40,767 bases of DNA from positions 1-40,767 of the forward strand of contig JAIFLT010000096.1 of the NCBI GenBank assembly GCA_020048955.1. Direction: 5' to 3'. Origin of the DNA: Flavobacterium sp. GTDB lineage: Bacteria; Bacteroidota; Bacteroidia; Flavobacteriales; Flavobacteriaceae. The notes beneath the pieces are model-generated. The model was not told the DNA's origin. It made no database searches and saw only the letters and a list, made by a program, of their open reading frames with translations. Below, piece by piece: positions 33,661 to 40,767 of the stretch; position 1 is the stretch's first letter; the number at the start of each line of letters is the position of its first letter. Both the position numbers and the translations under genes were made by a program.

Positions 33661-36081
33661 ATGAAAAAGTTATTAGGTATTGGTTTTTGGGAATTAATTG
33701 CCCGAATTATCCTCAGAAATAGAAGCTTACTCTTATGCTTAGTTGTAGTAATTACATTTCTAATGGCTTTTCAGTGGAAAGATTTGAAATTTACCCATAC
33801 AGAAGCTAACCTAATTCCTGCCGATGACAAAGTAAATGTTGATTACAATAGCTTTCTAAAAAACTTTGGTGAAGAAGGAAATCTTATAGTTATTGCTACA
33901 AAAGACAAAAAATTATTTACTCCAGAAATTTATAAAAAATGGACTGAATTGATGCGTAAAATCAAATCTGACAAAGAAATTGATTTGGTTATTACGGTTG
34001 ATAATCTTCAAAAACTCACCAAAAACGATGCGTCACAAACATTTGAACTGAAACCTTTTGTGGATTCATCAAAAACGCTTGACGAAAATTACTTAAAACA
34101 AATTAAATCAGAATTGTTTAACAAAATGCCTTTCTATGAAGGTTTGTTGTTCAATAAAAAATCAGGTGCCATTCGTTCAGCCGTTTATTTGGATAAGAAA
34201 ATTGTAAATACTATTGCAAGAAAAGAATATATATTAAACACGTTTATTCCTGAGATTAACAAGTTTGAAAAGGAAACTGGAGTTGATTTAAGAACTTCAG
34301 GAATGCCCTACATTAGAACGTTAAATGCTAAAACCATTGTTGACGAAATTGGAATATTTATTGGAGCAGCTTTACTAATCACATCTTTAATTTTCTTCTT
34401 CTTCTTCCGTTCGTTTAGAGCCACTTTAATTTCGTTAGTAATAGTAATTATTGGTGTAATGTGGTCTTTTGGAATCATTGCACTAATGGGGTATGAAATT
34501 ACTGTTTTGACAGCTTTAGTTCCAACATTAGTAATTGTAATTGGAATTCCGAATTGTATTTTCTTTATTAATAAATACCATCAAGAATATCAAAAACATT
34601 CTAATAAAGCCAAGGCACTTCAACGTGTAATTACAAAAACCGGAACGGCTACGTTAATGACCAACTTAACTACAGCATTTGGTTTTGCTACTTTTATTGC
34701 TACAAATAATACGTTGTTATCCGAATTTGGTGTAGTAACTTCTATCAATATCATTGCTATTTATTTGCTTTGTTTAATTATAATTCCTATTTTCTTTAGT
34801 TACATTCCTTCGCCAATTCCAAGACATCTAGGCCATTTAGAACGAGAATATCTTACTTCTTTCATGAATTGGATTGTTAGAACTGTAAAATTTAATCGTG
34901 TTGGAGTTTATGTAACCGCTATAATTCTGCTTGTCTTTGGAATCATCGGAATTTATGAAATTCGAATTTCTGGAAGTATCATTGAAGACATGCCTAAAAA
35001 ATCGGCTTTCTTTAATGACATTCGTTTCTTCGAAAAAGAATTTGATGGCGTAATGCCATTAGAAATTATGATTGATACCAAAAAGAAAAATGGTGCCATG
35101 AAGTTGACCAATTTGCGAAGAATGGAAGATTTAGAAGAAACCATATCCGATATTCCAGAACTTTCTAAACCATTGTCTATTGTAAATGTTGCCAAAAGTT
35201 TCAACCAAGCTTACTACAACGGAAATCCAGATTTTTACGCTTTACCTTCTCCAAATGAAGAATTTGCTCTGTTACCCTATATCAAAAATTCTCAAAAAAA
35301 ATCGAAAGACAATCAGTTAAAAAGTTATATTTCTAACGATGGAAGTGTAGCCAGAATTACCACCTTCATTAAAGACGAAAATGGTGAAAAGATGAAATCA
35401 ATTGAAACACAGTTGAGAAATAAAATCAATAAAATATTTCCATCACCAAAATATGAAGTAATCATCACCGGAAAAGCATTAGTTTTCCAAAAAGGAACTA
35501 AATATTTATTAAACAATTTATTATCCTCACTGTTGTTTGCCTTTTTAATCACAGCAGGATTAGTTGCCATAATGTTTCGTTCGTTCAAAATGGTTTTGGT
35601 ATCTATTATTCCAAATTTATTGCCTCTTTTGATGACCGCAGGTTTGATGGGATTTTTAGGAATTCCGTTAAAACCGTCAACCATATTAGTGTTCGGAATT
35701 GCTTTTGGAATGTCCGTTGACGACACGTTGCGATTCTTAGCGCAATATCGATTGGAACTTTCTAGAAACGATTGGAAGATAAAAAAATCAGTTTTTGCTA
35801 CTTTCGATGATGCCGGAATTAGTATGTTTTACACCTCAATAGTATTATTCTTCGGGTTTTCTGTATTCATGCTATCAAGTTTTGGCGGAACCATTGCCCT
35901 GGGTGGATTGGTAGCTTTAACCCTATTTTTCGGAATGTTATCTAACTTAGTTTTGCTTCCTTCATTAGTATTAACTTTGAATAAAACTTTAGCAAACGAA
36001 CAGGAATTAAAAACTCCAATGATAGACATCTTAGAGCATACCGACGAAGAATTGGACGAATTAGAAAAAAATAATACATAA
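33661..36081 (+). CDS. MMPL/RND-family exporter
   Basis: An 806-residue protein with the RND layout: one N-terminal helix, a large periplasmic domain (about 50-215), five helices (about 225-375), a second single helix, a second periplasmic domain (about 430-610), and a final bundle. The TM motif GIAFGMSVDDTLRFLAQYRLE near residue 682 is a sterol-sensing/MMPL signature with the proton-relay aspartates. Such proteins export lipids, hopanoids or other hydrophobic compounds. The cargo is unknown. It is longer than a half-transporter and complete on its own. Confidence 0.88.
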   Translation: MKKLLGIGFWELIARIILRNRSLLLCLVVVITFLMAFQWKDLKFTHTEANLIPADDKVNVDYNSFLKNFGEEGNLIVIATKDKKLFTPEIYKKWTELMRKIKSDKEIDLVITVDNLQKLTKNDASQTFELKPFVDSSKTLDENYLKQIKSELFNKMPFYEGLLFNKKSGAIRSAVYLDKKIVNTIARKEYILNTFIPEINKFEKETGVDLRTSGMPYIRTLNAKTIVDEIGIFIGAALLITSLIFFFFFRSFRATLISLVIVIIGVMWSFGIIALMGYEITVLTALVPTLVIVIGIPNCIFFINKYHQEYQKHSNKAKALQRVITKTGTATLMTNLTTAFGFATFIATNNTLLSEFGVVTSINIIAIYLLCLIIIPIFFSYIPSPIPRHLGHLEREYLTSFMNWIVRTVKFNRVGVYVTAIILLVFGIIGIYEIRISGSIIEDMPKKSAFFNDIRFFEKEFDGVMPLEIMIDTKKKNGAMKLTNLRRMEDLEETISDIPELSKPLSIVNVAKSFNQAYYNGNPDFYALPSPNEEFALLPYIKNSQKKSKDNQLKSYISNDGSVARITTFIKDENGEKMKSIETQLRNKINKIFPSPKYEVIITGKALVFQKGTKYLLNNLLSSLLFAFLITAGLVAIMFRSFKMVLVSIIPNLLPLLMTAGLMGFLGIPLKPSTILVFGIAFGMSVDDTLRFLAQYRLELSRNDWKIKKSVFATFDDAGISMFYTSIVLFFGFSVFMLSSFGGTIALGGLVALTLFFGMLSNLVLLPSLVLTLNKTLANEQELKTPMIDILEHTDEELDELEKNNT

Positions 36082-36121
36082 AAAATAATTTTTTAGGGTA
36101 GTTTTTTTGTTGATTTATACT

Positions 36122-36129
36122 TATTTTTG
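36122..36129 (+). promoter_or_regulatory. TAnnTTTG box before the DUF4143 ATPase gene
   Basis: TATTTTTG lies 36 bp before the ATG at 36166. Confidence 0.4.
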
Positions 36130-36165
36130 CATAGTTTTTTTATCATTTTATCTAATTTTTAGACT

Positions 36166-37497
36166 ATGAAAAACAACAAAAAATACTTTAAAAGACAAAT
36201 AGACGAGTCCTTAATTATTTGGAAGAATGATCTAAATAAAAAACCACTTTTATTAAGAGGTGCCAGACAAGTTGGAAAATCATCTGCGGTTAGAAATCTT
36301 GCACAATCTTTTGAAAATTTTATAGAAATTAATTTTGAAGAAAATAGCTCTATTCATTCCCTTTTTGATGGAATAAATTCAGTTGAAAATATTTGTGCAA
36401 AAATTGAAATTATTTATAACAAGCCCATTATTGAAGGTAAAACTTTGTTGTTCTTTGATGAAATTCAATCGTGTCAAAATGCTATTTTAGTTTTACGCTT
36501 TTTTTACGAACAAATGACTAATCTGCATGTAATTGCGGCTGGTTCATTGTTAGAGTTTGCTCTCCAAAAACTACCAACTTTTGGTGTTGGACGAATTAGA
36601 ACACTATTTGTCTATCCGTTTTCATTTGATGAATTTTTAGCTACTCTTGGTGAAAATAGAATACTTGAATTAAAAAACAATGTTATTAATAACAAAGCAA
36701 TAGATGAAATTTTTCATATAAAACTGAACGATTATCTAAAACAATTTTTAATAATTGGTGGTATGCCCGAAGTGGTTGCAAGATATGCACAAACAAGAAA
36801 TTTATTAGAGGTTCAACAAGTTTTAGACGATTTAATAATTTCCTATAAAAGTGATTTTACAAAATATAATAAAAGAATTTCTTCCGAAAGAATTACCGAA
36901 GTTTTTGAAGCTGTTACAAATCAAATGGGAAATAAATTCACTTATTCTAAAGCGAGTAACCATTTATCGCACATTCAAATTAAAGAAGCTTTACAATTAT
37001 TAATTTTGGCGGGTTTGGTTATTCCTGTTGTTCATTCCTCTTCCAATGGAATTCCGCTTGGTGCTGAAATTGACCTCAAAAAAAGAAAGATGTTGTTGCT
37101 TGATACTGGATTATTTCAAAGAGTATTAAACCTAGATCTTTCATTAATTACCCTAGAAAATGATTTTAAATTGGTCAATAAAGGCGCAATTGCAGAAATG
37201 TTTTTTGGCTTAGAATGGTTAAAATATAACAATCCGTTTTCACAAACACAACTCTATTATTGGCATCGCGAAAATAAAACAGGCAATGCCGAAATTGATT
37301 ATATTGTTCAAAAACAAACCTCTATTCTTCCTGTTGAAATAAAATCATCATCAAAAGGTGCTATGCAAAGTTTAAGAGTTTTTCTCTCTGAAAAAAAATT
37401 GGATTATGGAATTCGTTTCTCCTTAGAAAATTTTTCAAAACTAGAAGATGTTTTAATTTATCCTTTATATGCTATTGCTAATTTTTTCAAATCTTAA
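36166..37497 (+). CDS. AAA_14/DUF4143 ATPase
   Basis: A 443-residue protein. The P-loop is RGARQVGKSSAVRNLA (about 27-42) and the Walker B is LLFFDEIQ. The sensor region AAGSLLEFAL and the GVGRIRTLFVYPFSFDEFL loop are typical. The C-terminal DUF4143 domain holds a nuclease-like D...ExK arrangement (NAEIDYIV, then PVEIKSSSKG). These proteins are widespread and of unknown substrate. Many sit in accessory regions and are suspected nucleic-acid-acting ATPases. The gene has its own promoter and stands alone. Confidence 0.85.
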   Translation: MKNNKKYFKRQIDESLIIWKNDLNKKPLLLRGARQVGKSSAVRNLAQSFENFIEINFEENSSIHSLFDGINSVENICAKIEIIYNKPIIEGKTLLFFDEIQSCQNAILVLRFFYEQMTNLHVIAAGSLLEFALQKLPTFGVGRIRTLFVYPFSFDEFLATLGENRILELKNNVINNKAIDEIFHIKLNDYLKQFLIIGGMPEVVARYAQTRNLLEVQQVLDDLIISYKSDFTKYNKRISSERITEVFEAVTNQMGNKFTYSKASNHLSHIQIKEALQLLILAGLVIPVVHSSSNGIPLGAEIDLKKRKMLLLDTGLFQRVLNLDLSLITLENDFKLVNKGAIAEMFFGLEWLKYNNPFSQTQLYYWHRENKTGNAEIDYIVQKQTSILPVEIKSSSKGAMQSLRVFLSEKKLDYGIRFSLENFSKLEDVLIYPLYAIANFFKS

Positions 37498-37530
37498 AAA
37501 GTATTGCTTTTAAAAAAAATCTATTTAAAC

Positions 37531-37538
37531 TATCTTTG
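37531..37538 (+). promoter_or_regulatory. TAnnTTTG box before asnS
   Basis: TATCTTTG lies 31 bp before the asnS ATG at 37570. Confidence 0.55.
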
Positions 37539-37569
37539 CGCAAAATACGAGTTATAAAAAACTATCAAA

Positions 37570-39086
37570 ATGAAACATACAAAAGTTAAAGACTTATTAA
37601 GTAGCTCAAAAGCGAATTATGAAGTAAATGCAAAAGGTTGGGTTAGAACTTTTAGAAACAATCAATTTATAGCGTTGAATTAAGTAGCTCAAAAGCGAAT
37701 TATGAAGTAAATGCAAAAGGTTGGGTTAGAACTTTTAGAAACAATCAATTTATAGCGTTGAATGATGGTTCGACCATTAATAATATCCAATGTGTTGTTG
37801 ATTTTGAAAACACACCCGAAGAAACCTTAAAACGAATTACAACTGGAGCAGCAATTTCTGTAATTGGAACATTAGTTGAAAGCAAAGGCGCTGGCCAAAA
37901 ATATGAAGTTCAAGTTACTAAACTAGAGATTTTAGGCGATTCAGATGCTGAGAAATTTCCAATGCAACCCAAGAAACACTCGTTAGAATTTTTACGTGAA
38001 AACGCTCATTTGCGTGTTCGCACTAATACTTATGGTGCAATAAATAGGGTAAAATCAGCTTTAGCTTTTGCGATACATAAATATTTTCATGATAAAGATT
38101 TTAATTATGTACATACACCTATAATTACAGGTAGTGATGCCGAAGGTGCTGGTGAAACTTTTAGAGTTACTTCATTGGATTTAAATAATTTACCCAAAAA
38201 TGAAGATGGAAGCATTAATTATAAAGAAGACTTTTTTGGAAAAGAAACCAATCTTACAGTTTCAGGACAACTAGAAGCCGAAACTTTTGCCATGGCTTTA
38301 GGTCAAGTCTATACTTTTGGTCCCACATTTAGAGCTGAAAACTCCAATACTACAAGACACTTAGCTGAGTTTTGGATGATTGAACCCGAAGTAGCTTTTA
38401 ACGATTTGAATGACAACATGGATTTGGCAGAAGATTTTATCAAATATGTTATTAAATATACCATTGATAAATGCCAAGACGATTTGAAGTTTTTAGAAAA
38501 TCGTTTGCAAGAAGAAGAAAAATCAAAACCACAAGCCGAACGCAGCGAAATGAATCTGTTAGAAAAATTGAATTTCGTTTTAGAAAACAATTTCAAACGT
38601 GTTTCTTATACTGAAGCTATTGATATTTTAAGAGATTCAACTCCCAACAAAAAGAAAAAATTCAATTATATCATTAACGAATGGGGTGCCGATTTACAAA
38701 GCGAACACGAACGCTATTTGGTTGAAAAACATTTCAAATGTCCTGTAATTTTGTTCGATTATCCAGCAAATATCAAAGCGTTTTATATGCGATTAAATGA
38801 AGATGGAAAAACCGTTCGTGCGATGGATATCCTTTTTCCAGGTATTGGAGAAATCGTAGGTGGTTCGCAAAGAGAAGAACGTTACGACGTTTTGGTTGAA
38901 AAAATGAAAGCCTTAGGCATTGACCAAGAAGAACTTTGGTGGTATTTAGACACTAGAAGATTCGGCTCGGCTGTGCACTCAGGTTTCGGATTAGGATTTG
39001 AAAGATTAGTGCTTTTTGTAACAGGAATGACCAATATTAGAGACGTAATTCCGTTTCCAAGAACACCACAAAACGCAGAGTTTTAA
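37570..39086 (+). pseudogene. asnS: Asparaginyl-tRNA synthetase, disrupted by an 83-bp tandem duplication
   Basis: AsnRS charges tRNA-Asn. The ATG at 37570 reads 37 codons ([20 protein letters not shown] to RNNQFIALN) and meets TAA at 37681-37683. The rest of the protein continues in another frame, from about TTG 37758 to 39086, with class II motifs [20 protein letters not shown] and [15 protein letters not shown]. The cause is an exact 83-bp head-to-tail duplication (37596-37763). Removing one unit restores a 477-residue protein of normal family length. As it stands the N-terminal OB-fold is separated. asnS is usually essential, so the duplication is either an assembly error or implies another source of Asn-tRNA. 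Confidence 0.85.
37596..37763. repeat. Perfect 83-bp tandem duplication inside asnS
   Basis: The sequence of 37596-37680 recurs at 37679-37763 (period 83, with a two-base AT overlap at the joint). 83 is not a multiple of three, so the frame is lost. Confidence 0.95.
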
Positions 39087-39092
39087 AAAAAG

Positions 39093-39156
39093 GTTAAAAG
39101 TTTATAAGTTTAGTTTATATAGGCTTTTAAACTTTTAAACCCATAAACTTTTAAAC
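39093..39156. repeat. AAACTTTTAAAC-type palindrome between asnS and rpoN
   Basis: Left arm GTTAAAAGTTTATAAGTTTA and right arm TAAACCCATAAACTTTTAAAC are imperfect reverse complements. Probably a transcript end for asnS. Confidence 0.55.
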
Positions 39157-39164
39157 TATAAAAA

Positions 39165-40631
39165 ATGTTAAAGCAAAACTTACAATTCAAATTATCTCAA
39201 AAACTATCTCCACAACAAATCCAGTTGATGAAGCTAATTCAATTGCCTACACAAGCTTTTGAACAACGTTTGTTAGAAGAAATGAATGAGAATCCTGCTT
39301 TAGAATCGGGTAAAGACGAAGAAGAAATTTTTGAAAAAGACGAGTTCGACAATAACGATGAATATGACGATTATGAAGGAAGCGATAATATAGAAGCAGA
39401 CGACATCAATATAGACGAATATTTAAGTAATGACGAAACACCCGATTATAAAACCCAAACAAATAATTATAGTGATGATGACGATGATAGAGAAACACCA
39501 CTGTCGGCACCAGTTAGTTTTCATCAAGATTTGATCAATCAATTAAACACATTTATACTTACAGACGAACAAAGAGAGATTGCCGAATTTTTAGTAGGAA
39601 GTATTGATGACGATGGATATATGCGTCGTTCTATTCAAGATATTGTTGACGATATGGCTTTTACACAAGCTATTTATACCGATGAAAAAACAGTCGAAAA
39701 AATATTGAATGTGGTGCATCAATTAGAGCCCTCGGGTGTAGGCGCTAGAAATTTGCAAGAATGTCTGTTGCTCCAACTAAAACACAAAACACCTTCAGAA
39801 TATGTAGATCTAGCGACCGATATTATCGAAAATCAGTTTGACGCCTTTACAAAAAAACACTACGATAAATTACTTCAAAAATATGGTGTTTCTCAAGAAC
39901 AGCTAAAAAAAGCGATTGAAGAAATAGAAAAGTTAAACCCTAAACCTGGCGGTTCTTTTACAGGAAATAATAAAATTACCGAACATATTATTCCTGATTT
40001 TGCTATCAGAATTATAGACGATGAACTCGAATTGACTCTTAATGGTCGGAATGCACCTTCTTTGCACGTTTCAAAAGACTATCAAGAAATGATGCAAACC
40101 TATAAAAGTTCAAAAGACAAATCTCACTCTCAAAAAGATGCTGTACAGTTTATTAAGCAAAAATTAGATTCTGCCAAGTGGTTCATAGATGCTATAAAAC
40201 AACGCCAGGAAACTCTATATGTAACGATGAATGCCATCATGCACTTTCAACACGATTATTTTCTTGATGGTGAAGAAACCAGCCTAAAACCAATGATTCT
40301 AAAAGATATTGCCGATATGGTTGGGCTTGACATTTCTACCGTTTCTCGTGTGGCTAATAGTAAATATGTAGATACGCCTTATGGAACCAAGTTGATAAAA
40401 GAATTTTTTTCTGAAGCCATGAAAAACGATCAAGGCGAAGATGTTTCTACTCTTGAAATCAAAAAAATTCTTCAAAACACCATTGAAGAAGAAGATAAAA
40501 GCAAACCGCTTCCAGACGATCAATTAGCCGAAATCTTGAAAGAGAAAGGTTATCCAATAGCCCGAAGAACCATTGCAAAATATAGAGAACAACTCGATAT
40601 TCCAGTGGCAAGGATGCGAAAGAAAATGTAA
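39165..40631 (+). CDS. rpoN: RNA polymerase sigma-54 factor
   Basis: A 488-residue sigma factor. It has an N-terminal activator-interacting region rich in Gln/Leu (SPQQIQLMKLIQLPTQAFEQ) and an acidic spacer (about 50-110). The core-binding domain follows, then the helix-turn-helix (IADMVGLDISTVSRVANSKY), and the RpoN box ARRTIAKYREQL at the C-terminus. It directs polymerase to -24/-12 promoters and needs an enhancer-binding ATPase. None is seen in this window. Confidence 0.96.
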   Translation: MLKQNLQFKLSQKLSPQQIQLMKLIQLPTQAFEQRLLEEMNENPALESGKDEEEIFEKDEFDNNDEYDDYEGSDNIEADDINIDEYLSNDETPDYKTQTNNYSDDDDDRETPLSAPVSFHQDLINQLNTFILTDEQREIAEFLVGSIDDDGYMRRSIQDIVDDMAFTQAIYTDEKTVEKILNVVHQLEPSGVGARNLQECLLLQLKHKTPSEYVDLATDIIENQFDAFTKKHYDKLLQKYGVSQEQLKKAIEEIEKLNPKPGGSFTGNNKITEHIIPDFAIRIIDDELELTLNGRNAPSLHVSKDYQEMMQTYKSSKDKSHSQKDAVQFIKQKLDSAKWFIDAIKQRQETLYVTMNAIMHFQHDYFLDGEETSLKPMILKDIADMVGLDISTVSRVANSKYVDTPYGTKLIKEFFSEAMKNDQGEDVSTLEIKKILQNTIEEEDKSKPLPDDQLAEILKEKGYPIARRTIAKYREQLDIPVARMRKKM

Positions 40632-40643
40632 TTTCATAGAAAC

Positions 40644-40670
40644 TCATTTTATCCTTTAAAAATAAAATGA
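40644..40670 (+). terminator. AT-rich hairpin after rpoN
   Basis: TCATTTTAT/ATAAAATGA stem with a 9-nt loop, followed after AA by a T-rich stretch. It is weak but well placed. Confidence 0.45.
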
Positions 40671-40699
40671 AAATGTTTTTCTTTTTAAAATAGTCTTCC

Positions 40700-40767
40700 T
40701 ATATTTGCAACCGAAATAAGAGGAAAAATTTGAACTGATTGCAACCTCGTTAAAAAATGCTAAAGCA
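40700..40767 (+). promoter_or_regulatory. SAM-II riboswitch with its promoter, cut by the window edge
   Basis: A TATATTTG box (40700-40707) is followed about 12 bp later by GAGG (40720-40723), a loop containing ATTTGAACTGATTGCAA, CCTC (40745-40748), then GTTAAAAAATGCTAAAGCA. This is the SAM-II pattern: a P1 hairpin whose loop carries the conserved ATTGCAA, then an A-rich link and GCTAAA forming the pseudoknot. SAM-II elements shut off methionine or SAM-synthesis genes when SAM is high. The controlled gene lies beyond the right edge. Confidence 0.8.

Noticed and set aside
35325..35726. 133-codon minus-strand frame inside the MMPL exporter gene
   Set aside because: Shadow of a gene with conserved RND motifs; no domain of its own.

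Overview
The window looks like the chromosome of a member of the Flavobacteriaceae, most likely Flavobacterium or a close relative. The evidence is the low G+C content, start codons mostly without Shine-Dalgarno sequences, and many starts preceded by the Bacteroidota promoter -7 box TAnnTTTG. It also encodes a secreted protease with a type IX secretion C-terminal signal, an ATP-cone NrdA with a eukaryote-like NrdB, and an RpoN. I see no rRNA, tRNA, CRISPR array, prophage or complete insertion sequence.

Layout. Positions 1-4000 (minus strand) hold a TPR lipoprotein histidine kinase and a LuxR-type response regulator, followed by three promoters of one unusual design. Each has a TTACGG-GAAA-CCGTAA palindrome exactly 21 bp from a TAnnTTTG box. 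They lead to a small membrane protein plus a KTSC-domain protein, to an exported protein of unknown function, and to a gene beyond the left edge. I read this as a local two-component regulon, and it is the best candidate here for an undescribed system. Positions 4000-6300 hold a DUF3109 cysteine-cluster protein, a MarC-type membrane protein, a small membrane protein and an FAD oxidoreductase. Positions 6286-11295 (minus) hold a TlpA-like thioredoxin, an S41 protease, a transglutaminase-fold protein, a dCMP deaminase and a HupE/UreJ membrane protein, with a repeat-rich spacer at 10244-10701. Positions 11400-16600 hold a TerB-like protein, fructose-1,6-bisphosphatase, an M48 protease, a GNAT enzyme, aspartate kinase, a tiny antitoxin-like gene and a membrane protein.

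Positions 16600-24700 hold a large outer-membrane-like protein, a Lys/Ala-rich exported protein ending in a PBCV-type basic adaptor motif, and nrdB-nrdA. Positions 24700-28070 hold small hypotheticals, dinD between two near-identical terminators, a GNAT enzyme and dgt. Together nrdBA, dgt and the dCMP deaminase give the window a nucleotide-pool theme. Positions 28160-37500 hold a fungalysin-type M36 protease, a CPA2 antiporter with a C-terminal Usp-like region, an MMPL/RND exporter and a DUF4143 ATPase. The right end holds asnS, rpoN and a SAM-II riboswitch cut by the window edge.

The most striking structural anomaly is a set of three perfect head-to-tail duplications: 67 bp at the S41 start, 66 bp inside the dCMP deaminase and 83 bp inside asnS. 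The last one introduces a stop and a frameshift into a normally essential gene. Three such events within 30 kb suggest either assembly error or a strain with real slippage or duplication instability. Several families of intergenic palindromes are also present.
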